From the NCBI RefSeq assembly GCF_037325665.1, contig NC_090246.1, forward strand, positions 15,217,451 to 15,281,450: 64,000 nucleotides of DNA, given 5' to 3'. Below the pieces are notes generated by a model, which saw nothing but the letters and a program-made list of their open reading frames with translations, was not told the DNA's origin and did no database searches. The translations under genes were made by a program, and so were the position numbers. Of this stretch, positions 41,937 to 54,941 are shown piece by piece; the first letter of the stretch is position 1, and each line of letters starts with the position of its first letter. The DNA comes from Littorina saxatilis. Taxonomy: Eukaryota > Mollusca > Gastropoda > Littorinimorpha > Littorinidae.

Positions 41937-43337
41937 ATGTACTTTTTTTTTCCTTCTAATCTTAGGGAGAGACCCAGAATACCCAATTTAAATGATAAAT
42001 TTCAAGAGTAGCTTGGGGGCCAGGGTCGCACAGGCCCTCCACCTGGCCAGCCATTTTCCCCTGCCTCTTTTTGGGAACACCTCCCTTTTATATCCCAAGT
42101 TCAGCCATGTTTATCATGCTTGTCGTGCATATTAATTTTGAGTGAATAATATTAGTGGGTTTTTTTTAAACGACAGAAACCAGCTCAGTCACAAAGGGTG
42201 GAGTGGGAAAAAACCCACCTGGCAAAGTAATGATGACTGGCACATATACAATGATCGATAATTTGAATAATTCATATATTATAGGTTCAAAACATTTAAA
42301 CTTGAAAGGAGATGTGAGTTGGAGGAAAACATCGTGTTAGTCTAACGGTTTTGGAGGTGTAGCTTCAGAAATCTTGAACCAAAACTGTTCACCAGTACAG
42401 AATAATCTGCGTTATAACATTTACCAAGGTAAACCATCCGCAGTCAAAAACATGATCTTCAAACATTCATGTGAGTATTTCTGCGCTTCACTGAGCTAAG
42501 TGAAAAAATAACATCAAAAACATTTTAAGCGAATATCGCTTCACTGAGTTGGACTGGCAAATCGATACTTACCATACTTACGTCAAGAGTTGTCCGAGCA
42601 ACCATGTCACGCAAACGTGGTCTTTAATTAAAAGGCCAAATACCTGGTCGATAATGAAAATGCATGTATGGGAAATATCGATTTTTGTCTGCGCTTTGTG
42701 TCACATACATAACACCAACAATACATTAAGTTTAACATTTCTTCTTTTAATGTCAGAGGTGGCACGAAATATTTGTCAAAACAAGTTCAACTTGAAACGT
42801 GTTTTGGGCTCTTGGCATAGAACACCATAAAATCATTGTCGTCCTCTTCCTCACAATGAAATGATGATTTTAAAAGTGATTTATAACATTTTACATGATC
42901 ACTGAGAAAAATGTAGACGCTTTTTTTCTCAGAACCGTTTATTTTTTCTTTTCTTTCTTTTAAAGCACAAGTGCTGTCACATAGAAATACTCATCTCCTG
43001 AAATAACTATTCAACCTTCTAACTTCTTTGTGTGCTTTTACCAGAAATGATGTCTTCACACTGTAACAGAGAGACTTTATATGCATTATAGAGGAACAAT
43101 TTGAGAAATGTTGGCAACGTTGGAAAATCTGATTTATTCATTTTTATTTTATTTTAAATTTGTTCATATAATATCTCTCCAGAGAACAAAATCTGTACAC
43201 ATATTTGAAGAAAACTCGCTGTTATTGTGTGGTTGGGTCTCTTTTTTGACTGAAATAAGACATATGCATATCCCACAACTCTGAGTACCATCCTTCTCTG
43301 TTTCAAGCGATCATATTCACCACCACACCGGATCAGC
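41937..43337. other. Intergenic stretch without a supported gene
   Basis: AT-rich sequence with no homologous reading frame and no inverted-repeat boundary that I could see. A frame of 93 codons at 42549 looks like chance. Confidence 0.5.
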
Positions 43338-43881
43338 CCGGTGTAACACGAAATTTTTACTCCACGAAAAAATGACTCCGGAGTAAAAATTTCGTACGAA
43401 ATTCTTACTCCAAGTACACCTTTTGTACGAGAAAAGAAATCACCAAGGCACGAAAAAAGTACTCCCTCTACGAAATTTTGACTCCCCAAATTTTTTACTT
43501 CCAGTAAAAATCTCGTACGCGAAAATGGAATGGAGGCGAAGGGATAATGCCAATATGTGATCTCGCGCAAACAAATGTCGCGCTACCCTCCCTCCACCCC
43601 CCTTCCACCACCAAGACTAACAGGGAACAGGAGTAAAAGTTGCGTACACCTGGCGTGGGCAGTAAATTGCTCGTGTCACTAGGGTGGACTATTTATTCGT
43701 CAGGGGAGTATAACATTTTCGACCGAAATGTTAACTCGGAGCACACCCGTCGTTGGAAGTAATATTTTCGTGTTATGGGGGAGTAGCTTTTCGTAAAGGG
43801 AGTAAAATCATAGTTTTCGTGCGAAATTTTAACTCCGGAGTAAAAATCTCGTGGGAGTAATTTTCTCGTGTTACACCGGCT
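43338..43881. mobile_element. CCGGTGTAACACGA inverted-repeat element rich in taaaaatttcgtacg
   Basis: Ends cccggtgtaacacgaaa and its inverse ctcgtgttacaccgg enclose many copies, in both orientations, of the phrase ggagtaaaaatttcg / cgaaattttaactcc. About 545 bp. Non-coding. Confidence 0.7.
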
Positions 43882-44070
43882 GTCACGTGGTATAAGAGCA
43901 TCCTTCCACTCACCCAAAATCAACAGACTGGCTGCTTTCTTTGCAGACTAGGAATTTTTAAGCGGAATTTATTTAGCAAATTAACAGAGGTGTTGCGAAA
44001 TTAATTCAACAAAACATTCCCATTCTGGACAGAAAGCAGCCATGGCTGGTGATTTTTGGTATGTGTCCAG

Positions 44071-44469
44071 AGACGGGCGCAGTGGCGCAGTGGTAAGACG
44101 TCGGCCTCCTAATCGGAAGGTCGTGAGTTCGAATCCCGGCCGCGGCTGCCTGGTGGGTTAAGGGTGGAGATTTTTCCGATCTCCCAGGTCAACTTATGTG
44201 CAGACCTGCTATAGTGCCTTATCCCCCTTAGTGCGTACACGCAAGCACAAGACCAAGTGCGCACGGAAAAGATCATGTAATCCATGTCAGAAATCGGTGG
44301 GTCAAGTTATAGAAACACGAAAATACCAAGCATGCATCCTCCGAAAGCGGCGTATGACTGCCTAAATGGCGGGGTAAAAACGGTCATACACGTAAACCCC
44401 CACTCGTGCAAAAAACACGAGTGTACGTGGGAGTTTCAGCCCATGAACGCAGAAGAAGAAGAAGAAGGA
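44071..44469 (+). mobile_element. GAA-tailed SINE with Lys/Arg-like tRNA head, full length
   Basis: Flanked by ATGTGTCCAG (44061-44070) and ATGTGTTCAG (44470-44479). The head has agtggcgcagtggtaag (A box), a cctcctaat anticodon-loop region and gtgagttcgaatcccgg (B box). Complete body and GAA tail. Confidence 0.9.
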
Positions 44470-44479
44470 ATGTGTTCAG

Positions 44480-45010
44480 GGCTCCCCATCCACCTAGAGG
44501 GTCCCGGGAACCTCAATTAGAATTTCTAGGGTGTCCAAGGACCCCATAAGCGTTAATGATAGAGGGTCCAAAAACCAGTAGGACTTTTGGCAGTTCTCTG
44601 AGACCTTCACAAAAGTCTTATTTGTCATATAGGTTTGATTTACTCCGTAGACATCCGGCAGGAAAGAGAAAATTGATTTTTTAACAGTTGTAGAAATGTC
44701 CCGTTTTTTAAATGAGTTTTTAAAAGGGTTTCCCGAAGCATACATGTGTTATCCTTGTCAGAATAATTGGCGGGTTTGAAAATCCCTTTTATTCATATTG
44801 ATTTCATACAATATATCAAATCTTTCAACAGTATAAATGCTTACATTTAACTGGCTTAAAAATGGGAAAAAAAACCACCCCAGAAAACAAGAATAAAGAG
44901 CCTGCCGCCCTGCGAGGGAAAAGAAACGCCAAGGGTGTTCAGTAATTCGATTCCTGTTATTCTGGCTATCACTGAAATCGATGTTGAGCTGGGCCTTTGC
45001 TATTTATTTT
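44480..45010. other. Intergenic stretch without a supported gene
   Basis: AT-rich sequence with no recognisable element or coding frame; tttagtcaag-type or SINE phrases are absent. Confidence 0.5.
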
Positions 45011-45012
45011 CA

Positions 45013-45071
<59 letters not shown>

Positions 45072-45190
45072 GCGCGCGCGGCGCACGTACACACACACAC
45101 ACACACACGCACGCACGCACCGTCACGCCGCAAGCACACAGACACACACACACACACACACACACACACTTACACACACTCACACACACA
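45013..45190. repeat. CA microsatellite with CG-rich interruption
   Basis: Long CA runs broken by acgcgcgcgcgcggcgcacg and cgcacgcacgcacc. Produces spurious His/Thr frames. Confidence 0.95.
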
Positions 45191-45589
45191 AAACTAGGAC
45201 ATCGATCGTATTTCTTTTGGGTCCGCTTTCATGCAGGGTTTTGTGTAAACAGTTGACTAGCGATGGCAGTATACCTGAATGCCGAAATCGATCGCAATGA
45301 TCCCGGGCCCTGTTCAGAAATATCAAAGCCAAGGAAATCAATATTGTGCGACAGGTAGAACCGGTTTGGCATCTCTAGGGGATCGGAACAGTTGTTGTTG
45401 TGCATTCAGCTATTCACTGATCCTTCGATCGGTATCATAGTCGCTGACAACTGACGTCCATTTCCCTGTCCGTAGGCAACAAGATTACCCCCATCAATGT
45501 CTCTATCCCCCCCCTCCTCTTTTAGTACGACCTGATGGAGTCGAGTTTGTACATTGATGTAATCTCTCATCTGTGAAGTGCTACTGACA

Positions 45590-46290
45590 CGGCAGGCACA
45601 AAAGCCCAGTTGATAGCGGCCTTCAAACTGACTTGAATGTTTGAGGTTCGAATCCGATCCCCCAGGTATCAGAATGAGATTATGCAAGACCTGCTACCCC
45701 CCCCCCCCCTGCCTTCGTGTGTACACACAGGCACAAGACCAGATTTGCACGGAAACAAGATCATGAAATCCATTTGGTTTGGTGGGATATATAAACGCGA
45801 TAAATACAGAGGGCCCCAAAGGGTTTAAAATCGTGATCGTGATTGGTGTTTTTTTACCTTTCTGTGACCGTGATTGCCGAAATTTCCATTTCTGTGATCG
45901 TGATGGGACTTTGCCCGTGATCCGTGATGACAAAAAAATCAAGTCTCGTGATCGTGATCGTCATTTGTTTTCGTGATCGTGATGGGCATTATTGCAAAGC
46001 ATTTTATTTCCAACGTACATTTTTCACAGCTGTATCACTCTATGATCCTCTATTCGTCAAGGTGTTTGTGATCGTGAAAATAAAAATCAAGGTAACTGTG
46101 ATCGTGAAAGCTAAAATTTCCCTTCCCGTGATCGTGATGATACCCCCCCCCCCCCCCCCCCTTTGGGGCCCTCAATACAAGCACGCATCCCCCGAAAATG
46201 GAGTATGACTGTTTCAATGGCCGGAGTAAAAAATTGTCACATCGATGAAAGCCCACTCGTGCAAAAAGAGGAGGAAGAAGAAGAAGACGA
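45590..46290 (+). mobile_element. GAA-tailed SINE, diverged, split by a MITE
   Basis: A decayed head with gaggttcgaatccgatcc (B box), body phrases gcacaagaccagatttgcac and gatcatgaaatccat before 45809, and gcacgcatcccccgaaaatgg to a GAAGAA tail after 46173. Confidence 0.75.
45809..46173. mobile_element. 365-bp MITE made of GTGATCGTGA repeats, nested in a SINE
   Basis: Perfect 15-bp inverted ends GAGGGCCCCAAAGGG, flanked by AATACA (45803-45808, 46174-46179). The interior has about eight copies of gtgatcgtga or close variants, all in the same orientation, and a 20-plus C run next to the right end. Non-coding. Confidence 0.85.
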
Positions 46291-48900
46291 AGAAGAAGAG
46301 AACAAAATCGAATGACTGACTGATTCTTAGGAATCTAGGGAAATACATTCACGTGTCAGCCTCATCCCGGCGCATGTATTGCCGGTTTGTGACCAATAAC
46401 ATTTTTTTTCCCTTTAGCACATTTCATTACTCATGAGAATCCCCATCGAACAAGGCTTTCCGATATACAAAGGTGGGTTGATTGATTCGCAGAACGCTCC
46501 TGACTAATGCTGGGACGACATTTTTTTTCATTTGTAATCAAAAATAAAACACCTTGAAAAACAAACAAACACACAAACAAGTAAACAAAACAAAAGCAAA
46601 TAAACTAACAAAAGCAAACAAACAGCATTGGTTGACCCCGCCAAGCATTCAACGGTTCCATTGTCCAGCTTGAAGTAGCAAACATATATGTTTTACCATG
46701 ATCAGCGTATAATTTCAGTCACTTGACTGACGGCCTGGCCATGGAACGTAAAATCTGACTTTTAACCGGTAGAATCTATCGGTGTCCTGGGAGCCGTATA
46801 CCGGTATAAATCTGTACTTAATTGGCTCTTTTAAGGATTCCGGTAGAAAAAGGTTTGACATGTACATGTATGTATCCGTATTGGGTTTTTTTCCCGAGGA
46901 GAAAGCCGCCATTGGTGAAACTAGCACACTCGCAGTGGGAGAAAATGTCCCACGTACGCCAAATAGGCCTACTGACTTTTCCCGGTTAATAGACAGCAGT
47001 ATACCGGTATCTCCGTTCTTGATTGGCACTCATAACAATACCGGTATAAAATAAGCCAATGAAAATCTGGGATAACGGTATGTTTTTTGACCAAGGAGAA
47101 ACCCCAGCCACTGAATAAAATCCACAGGTAAAATCTTCTTCTTGTCCTGCCATTCATTTTAATAACTGTACATCGTGTAACAGAATGTGTCGCGCAAGGT
47201 CCCGGATGGAACACGATGTAACACATACACTTGGAAGTTTATTAATAATCAAGAACCTCAACTGAGGTCACGGTAAGGCCTGGTCCCACAGCCTCCGCGT
47301 TGTTTATCAGTCCTGGTGTAGGAGTGTCCAGTCTGTTGGGACCACAGGAGCTTGTACATGTGTTAAAGTACCTGACATGGGCCGGCCAATCGAAGCAGCA
47401 CCATCACGTATAACCCTCCTTTAATAATATAGGGCAAGGGTCAGGGTTTTTGTTTGAAGACGATTGAAATGGCGCTTCGACCAACTGGCCCAAGCCACCG
47501 CTTTGATGCAATCTCCTCAGTGTGGTTGGGACCCATAATTCTATTACACTGTACGAGTTAGACCCTCGCATTTTCAAACTCTATTTCCATCTATTCGCTC
47601 TTTGTGGGTTGTTCTTTACCTTTCTATTCTCTGGTTCCCATTTAAGCTCAAAAACAATTCCATCATGTTACCTTTTTCTTTTGTTCAGGTACATTTCTGT
47701 TGACTGAACTTGACTTTCGATTTTTCTCGTGTTTGATAGACCAAGGTAAGGTGGACAAAGCTTTCAAGACGAAATGTTTGCCCAGTAGATGCAAATCAAT
47801 AAAGAACAAAGCAACGAATATTTTGTCCCCAACCGGGTGCCGTCAGTTGTATAGTTCTAGCACCGTGGTTAACCCCACACGAAGCTGCAGAACAGGAAAG
47901 GGGAAAACTTACCAGGAATGAAACCTTAGAGAAAAATGGAGACAGATATTGATTAGTACCCGTCTCTAGTTTACCCGACTAATGCATAATGCATAGATTT
48001 TCCCTGGTGCACCAACACCATACCTCTCACGAAATCACGCGACGGAAGACGAGAAGAGAAAAGTAAAGGGGTAAAATAATAATGAGGGTCCCGAAAGAAG
48101 CGACTTTGCAGTCTGACAAACACCAATCAAACGAGGTTCCATAAGTTATTAGGACCGAGGGGCTTTCGCCTTAGGAGTTGATCTTCTTCATTCCTTTTTT
48201 ATCACCTCGATACTAATAGCACGCTGCCAAAGCAACCGCTGACGTCAGCGTGATCCAGAACACGCAGTGGGTGCATGCGCGGCCATCTTCTTTCAAAGAG
48301 TTGTTCTTTCATTGTACAGGCCCATCTTACTCGAGATTCAAAGAACAAAAGCTTGTCTGTTCTCTTCAAAGACGGCTATTTATTCTGCAACGACTGGTCT
48401 TTGTTCTTCAAAAACTTGTCCTTTTGTGTCAAAACTTGACCTGTATTATTTTTTAATGAGGCAACGTACGTCAATAAAGCTGATGGCAGAACAAACGAAA
48501 AGGCAAAAACTACAGTTAGAAAGAACCCGATTTTCTGGTTTAACAAGTCTAAAAGTGATCGGGCAGAAAACTCAAACGGCATACCAACATACTTAGACCA
48601 ATGACCTTAAGGAATGTTTATTGTGTCCTCAGTTTTAGATGGCTGCCAGGGACATCCATGATCTTGGAAGAACGTAACGAATTAATAGTTTTATTAGTAA
48701 AGATCGTGGAAACGAAGGGAAGTTATAGTAATTGCCAAAGTAGGACGGGTGGAGGACTGACTTCCGAGTATGGAGTCAACTGAACTAAAAGCTAGACTGA
48801 CAAAAAATAATCGTTTCCGTCAAGTCAAAAACCGCATTATTATGAATATATTATATAAAATTTGTGTGGCATATCCGTAAGAGCCTGCTATTCACTTTAT
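46290..48900. other. Intergenic stretch without a supported gene
   Basis: Contains an AAAC/CAAA microsatellite at about 46556-46624, a region with three taccggtataaa-like phrases (46798-47050) that may be a decayed inverted-repeat element, and a small inverted pair acatcgtgt / acacgatgt at 47170-47222. Frames at 47700 and 48250 match nothing I know. Confidence 0.45.
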
Positions 48901-49137
48901 GAATTATTATATTCTAGTTTTTATTGACAGGCTGATGTTAAAAGAATGATAAAAATACATTGTGTGTGGACGGATGCATGTTAATTGATTAAATGCCCCA
49001 CAGTGATGTGCTTGGCAACCTTTAAAAAACCAAAATCTGCATATCTTCTTCTTCCTTGTTCGCTTCTTCAGACGTCCACTCCTGCGGCGCGTACGCCGAA
49101 AATCGCAGACCTCTTCTGTTAGAGCCACACACACACA

Positions 49138-49966
49138 TACTACACACTATACCTCACACACACACATACTACACACTATACCTCACACACACACATACTA
49201 CACACTATACCTCACACACACACATACTACACACTATACCTCACACACACACATACTACACACTATACCTCACACACACACACACACACACTATACCTCA
49301 CACACACACATACTACACACTATACCTCACACACACACATACTACACACTATACCTCACACACACACACACACACACACTATACCTCACACACACACATA
49401 CTACACACTATACCTCACACACACACATACTACACACTATACCTCACACACACACACACACACTATACCTCACACACACACATACTACACACTATACCTC
49501 ACACACACACATACTACACACTATACCTCACACACACACACACTATACCTCACACACACACACACACATACTACACTATACCTCACACACACACACACAC
49601 ACTATACCTCACACACACACATACTACACACTATACCTCACACACACACATACTACACACTATACCTCACACACACACACACACACTATACCTCACACAC
49701 ACACACACACATACTACACACTATACCTCACACACACACACACACTATACCTCACACACACACATACTACACACTATACCTCACACACACACATACTACA
49801 CACTATACCTCACACACACACATACTACACACTATACCTCACACACACACACACTATACCTCACACACACACACACACACTATACCTCACACACACACAC
49901 ACACACACTATACCTCACACACACACACACACACACTATACCTCACACACACATACTACACACTAT

Positions 49967-50004
<38 letters not shown>
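49138..50004. repeat. CA-rich minisatellite with actatacctca units
   Basis: About 30 units of (CA)n plus tactacacactatacct, with or without the tactacaca part, ending in a pure CA run. It produces a 318-codon His/Thr frame that is not a gene. Confidence 0.97.
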
Positions 50005-50007
<3 letters not shown>

Positions 50008-50465
50008 ACTGAGTACACACATAACACACGGTACCGGCGCGCGCGCGCGCGCACACACACACACCGCCGCACACACACACACGCACATGTATACTGGCAC
50101 ACAGACACTGACTCGGACATACACAGTGCCATCCCCACACTCACCACACACACGTACACACAATGACACAAACAGGCTGACATAAGTCTGGCAAAATCAG
50201 CAATGTCTAGTTTTCTACATTATCATTATTTTGTGTTTTGGGTTGTTTGAGCTGGCAATGCTTAATAGCCGCTCACTGGGTCCGTTAGGACCCACATACG
50301 GAGTGAAGAATGAGGAACATGACGGCACATATTGCCTTTTATACCGCTCTCTCGCGAGTCTTGGAACAGTGCCACTGCCTAGCAGTCAGTTGTAAATATA
50401 GAATAAGTGTAGTCACAGACACACACTCACACAAACACAACGGCACACAAAGGCACACACACACA

Positions 50466-51110
50466 CACACACACCGTCCTGGAGTAAGTTTGCGGTTGTC
50501 ATTGGAGCAGTGTCACAGGGACAATCTCCAATATCTTCAGTTTGTTATAAAGTTGTGTCTGCATTATATTGTGTCCAGTCCGAAACCTGAAAAGGATGAC
50601 TTGCTCTTCTCTGTAGGTGTTATAATAGCTGTCTGCCTTGTTGTGTCTGGGGTGCTCTTTCTGCCATTTTGTCTGTGCGATGGTCTTTATGATGGTCTTT
50701 TCCTCTTGGTAGGAGACACGTTTGTTTTGCTGTTTTAAGAGACTCTCTTCCTTGGCAAGTATGTCCGCTGTTTCGTTTCCACGGACACCGCAGTGGGCAG
50801 GAACCCACTGGAGCGCACTTCAGGCTTTCTACTCAGAGTTCAGAGGTTTCTCTAGGGCTTGGAGTACCGTCGGTGAAGATGACGATTTCCTCTTGTGCTC
50901 CGGGCAGGTTGCTGTAGATTTCTGCTGCAGCTTTCTTAGCGCCTCTGCTCTAGCTTTGTATAGTTTGTTGAATATCTCCTGGTTGCAACTGAGTGAGCAG
51001 CGTCTTCTTCTCAGTTCCCAATAAGCACCCCTCCCCCCCCTCCACTATCTGGTTCCTTCGGTGGCAGACCCATCTGTAGATATATATACATTGGTCCACT
51101 GCTCCTGGGG
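50466..51110 (-). mobile_element. LINE fossil: RNase H domain and 3' coding end
   Basis: On the minus strand, ISTDGSAT (about 51086) and VPAHCGVRGNETADILAKE (about 50806) are the first and later signature blocks of the RNase H found in I/Jockey-group LINEs. Farther on come FRTGHN and GDCPCDTAPMTT, the usual zinc-knuckle-like end. The blocks lie in different frames, and a CA microsatellite with flanking decay cuts the end, so it is a dead copy. Clade not determined. Confidence 0.75.
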
Positions 51111-51289
51111 ATAGACGGGTTGAGAAAACTCTAGAGTGAGTGATTTCCTCAGTCTGGTTTGACTGGGAGCCTTTTGGATTCCTGGGTGTTTGCGGATGGT
51201 GGGTGGTTGAGAAACCGGATCTGGTCGGGGTGGTGGGTATAGACTCTTTCCTGTGCATATCAGCTCTTGCCCGCGCTGTCACAGCTCTT

Positions 51290-51620
51290 CGTTGCAGATT
51301 TTGTCTGCCAACCTGATCTTGAAGATGCGTCTCAAATAAGTGTTGATGAATGTCTGAATCTTCTGCTGCGTCACCTTGCGTGGTCATTCTCCACGTCCCG
51401 TAGCAGAAGAGCAGGGCCGATTTGACATTGGAGTTCAAGATGCGCAAGTTTGTGGTTGTGCTGATTTCTCTGCAGACCCAGATATGTTCTTCAACATGAT
51501 GAACTGAGGCTGCTCGTGCATTGCCTGTCCTTGCCGACGTCTCTGTCATTGCCCCCTTGCCTATCGATCACACTTCCTATGGATACACACAGGACTCGAC
51601 CTCTCCGATTGGCTCTCCAC
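51290..51620 (-). mobile_element. LINE fossil: end of reverse transcriptase region
   Basis: The minus-strand frame has TTNLRILNSNVKSALLF and GTWRMT, matching the NVKSVLLYGSETWR block found after the RT domain in many LINE proteins. A second frame then carries a decayed FINTYLRRIF-like block. It is probably the same insertion as 50466-51110, although some LINEs with this block lack RNase H. Confidence 0.65.
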
Positions 51621-51959
51621 CTCCTGTAACTGGAGTGTGTTGGCAGTGGTGTTTATCTATCTTAGTAGCAGTAGAATATCTTTGACTGAGTCCATGCCGA
51701 ACGTCCTTTCTGTTTCTCAGGCCATATTTGGGAGAATATGCCCCATATCCGTTGTTTGGGATCACTTTTGTTCTTCAAAACTGCCATCAAAACCTTCGCA
51801 GTCTCCAACATCTGTAGATATTCTTAACTCTTAAACCAATACATATATATTTTTAAAAATTTCTGCTGCATGTTTGTACTGAAAGTTTCGAAACAGTCGC
51901 TTTTTGTCATGGTACCCTTAACAATTGACACAAACACCTCTCGTTTTTGACAGCTCATA

Positions 51960-52240
51960 CTTCTTCTTCTTCTTCTGCGTTCGTGGGCTGAAATTCCCAC
52001 ATACACTCGTGTTTTTTGCACGAGTGGAATTTTACGTGTATGACTGTTTTTTACCCCGCCATTTAGGCAGCCATATGCCGTTTTCGGAGGAAGCATGCTG
52101 GGTATTTTCGTGTTTCTATAACCCACCGAACTCTGACATGGATTACAGGATCTTTTTCGTGCGCACTTGGTCTTGTGCACACAAAGTTGACTCTGAGAAA
52201 TAAATCTCTCGCCGAACGTGGGGACGAACTCACGCTGATA
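51960..52240 (-). mobile_element. GAA-tailed SINE, minus strand, Thr-headed type, 5'-truncated
   Basis: Reads on the minus strand from gcgtgagttcgtccccacg (same head as 39784) through the shared body to a GAA tail. The A-box half of the head is missing and part of the body between head and gcacaagacc is deleted. No clear target duplication. Confidence 0.8.
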
Positions 52241-52255
52241 CAATCGACACCTGCA

Positions 52256-52813
52256 TCAGTAGGAATCATAGGCACAGTACAAAAACTACGCAAGATAGCG
52301 AAATAAAACAATCTGTTCTGTCTGGATGGATACTTGATTAGACTTTCTCCTCATATAGAAAAGATGTCGGGTTGTGCCTATTATGAATTTTCGTTGATCT
52401 TTTAATTGGTATCTTATGTTTTTGTCAGGTCGGTTTTGGTGTACCCTTATTTTGGCGGTGGTCACGTAACCACTCTAAAACAAAGTTTTGATCCAAAAAG
52501 TGTTCCAGATAGCCAAGTCGAGTGCATTTAATGGCATAGAAAGTTTGAATAATAATATTAACACAGGAATCAATGTTTTAGTTGGGGTACGAAAATGGGT
52601 GCAATAATCTAGTTTGCACAGTATGGTTTCGGTTTAAGATAAGAAAACTTAAATGCCCATTTTTACTGTTCATAATGATTGAAATTTTGTCTTTTAGCAA
52701 CACATTGCACTATTTATGGAACAAACACAAAGACCTTGATGGAAAACCATAATCATATGCATGCCGGTGAAAGGATGTTCCTATCCCATGTAAAATCCTT
52801 TAGTGTTCTACAT
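52256..52813. other. Intergenic stretch without a supported gene
   Basis: AT-rich, no recognised element or coding frame. Confidence 0.5.
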
Positions 52814-54158
52814 GATGGTTTACACAAGGATGGCATCTTTAGGTGTATCGCATTGTGATTGTTTACACAAGGATGGCATCTTTAAGCGTATCTCATTGTG
52901 ATTGTTTACACAAGGATGGCATCTTTAAGTGTATCTCATTGTGATTGTTTACACAAAGATGGCATCTTTAAGCGTATCTCATTGTGATTCTTTTACACAA
53001 GGATGTTAACTAGTTTAAGCGTATCTCATTGTGATTGTTTACACAAGGATGGCATCTTTAAGTGTATCTCATTGTGATTGTTTACACAAAGATGGCATCT
53101 TTAAGCGTATCTCATTGTAATTGTTTACACAAGGATGGCATCTTTAAGTGTATCTCATTGTGACTGTTTACACAAGGATGGCATCTTTAAGTGTATCTCA
53201 TTGTGATTGTTTACACAAGGATGGCATCTTTAAGTGTATGTCATTGTGACTGTTTACACAAGGATGGCATCTTTAAGTGTATCTCATTGTGATTGTTTAC
53301 ACAAGGATGGCATCTTTAAGTGTATCTCATTGTGATTGTTTACACAAGGATGGCATCTTTAAGTGTATCTCATTGTGATTGTTTACACAAGGATGGCATC
53401 TTTAAGTGTATGTCATTGTGACTGTTTACACAAGGATGGCATCTTTAAGTGTATCTCATTGTGATTGTTTACACAAGGATGGCATCTTTAAGTGTATCTC
53501 ATTGTGATTGTTTACACAAGGATGGCATCTTTAAGTGTATCTCATTGTGATTGTTTACACAAGGATGGCATCTTTAAGTGTATCTCATTGTGATTGTTTA
53601 CACAAGGATGGCATCTTTAAGTGTATCTCATTGTGATTGTTTACACAAGGATGGCATCTTTAAGTGTATCTCATTGTGATTGTTTACACAAGGATGGCAT
53701 CTTTAAGCGTATCTCATTGTGATTCTTTTACACAAGGATGTTAACTAGTTTAAGTGTATCTCATTGTGATTGTTTACACAAGGATGGCATCTTTAAGTGT
53801 ATCTCATTGTGACTGTTTACACAAGGATGGCATCTTTAAGTGTATCTCATTGTGATTGTTTACACAAGGATGGCATCTTTAAGTGTATCTCATTGTGACT
53901 GTTTACACAAGGATGGCATCTTTAAGTGTATCTCATTGTGATTGTTTACACAAGGATGGCATCTTTAAGTGTATCTCATTGTGACTGTTTACACAAGGAT
54001 GGCATCTTTAAGTGTATCTCATTGTGATTGTTTACACAAGGATGGCATCTTTAAGTGTATCTCATTGTGACTGTTTACACAAGGATGGCATCTTTAAGTG
54101 TATCTCATTGTGATTGTTTACACAAGGATGGCATCTTTAAGTGTATCTCATTGTGATT
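52814..54158. repeat. 43-bp tandem array, about 31 units, with higher-order structure
   Basis: Unit tgtttacacaaggatggc...atctttaagtgtatctcattgtga. Units alternate between gattg and gactg joints in places, and a distinctive variant with gatgttaactagtttaag occurs twice, about 0.74 kb apart, which suggests block duplication. Confidence 0.97.
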
Positions 54159-54234
54159 GTGTGCTTATTCTTGAGTGTTTTGAACTGCTATGTTTATGAA
54201 TAAAGTTGGCTGTTTTCAGCTTGTTACGTGTATA

Positions 54235-54384
<150 letters not shown>

Positions 54385-54883
54385 GTGTGAGAGAGATTGT
54401 GTTCGTGTTTGACAATGTGCCTTTTTCTTCAGTTCATGTTGTTAGTTGTAAATGAGTTTGTGCATCTACGGACCACCCTGGTCATAAGGCGAGGCGAGTG
54501 TATATGTACCATGAATAATTTCTCAGTTAGTTTGTGTTGTGTGTGAGTATGTGTATGTGTACACATGTGTGTGTGTGTTGAAGCTGCAAGCTGGTCTGCA
54601 ATCTGTATTGGTTGACATGCATCATCACAATCCTTTGCTCCATCACTCAAGTGAATGATCACAGTAAAACAAAACAAAAGCTTATCTTTAGTTCTTTCTT
54701 TTTAATCAATTGTCAGCAAAAGCCATTTAATTTCAACATTTGAAACATCTCTCAAACCTTCAAAAAAGCTTTCTTTGCACACTGCTTTCGTCTCATACAC
54801 AGACATGTCATTTGCATTTTCACAGACACATATACCACACACACACACACACAGAGTTCTCACACCAGTAAAATTGATGATAA

Positions 54884-54941
54884 TCAGCTTCCATCCACTA
54901 AAGCCTTCTTCCTCAGCAGCTCTTCATACCGCTGCTTTAAC
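54884..54941 (-). CDS. AlbA_2 gene terminal exon
   Basis: Acceptor tgtgtacag, then LKQRYEELLRKKALVDGS and TGA. Continues the heptad-like helix of exon 6. Minus-strand ATTAAA at 54701-54706 and 54726-54731 are candidate poly(A) signals. Confidence 0.88.

Noticed and set aside
44935-45300. Plus- and minus-strand frames rich in His/Thr or Cys/Val
   Set aside because: CA/TG microsatellite translations without any other support.
47700-48596. Short frames in the 47.7-48.6 kb region
   Set aside because: No homology or gene structure; internal repeated cttgtc/ttcaaa phrases suggest decayed repeat.
49056-50012. 318-codon His/Thr-rich open frame
   Set aside because: It is the CA-rich minisatellite read in one frame; composition is purely repeat-driven.
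52814-54158. CRISPR array
   Set aside because: The 43-bp units are joined directly with no unique spacers, in an animal-type genome; the same applies to the 33-bp and 64-bp arrays.
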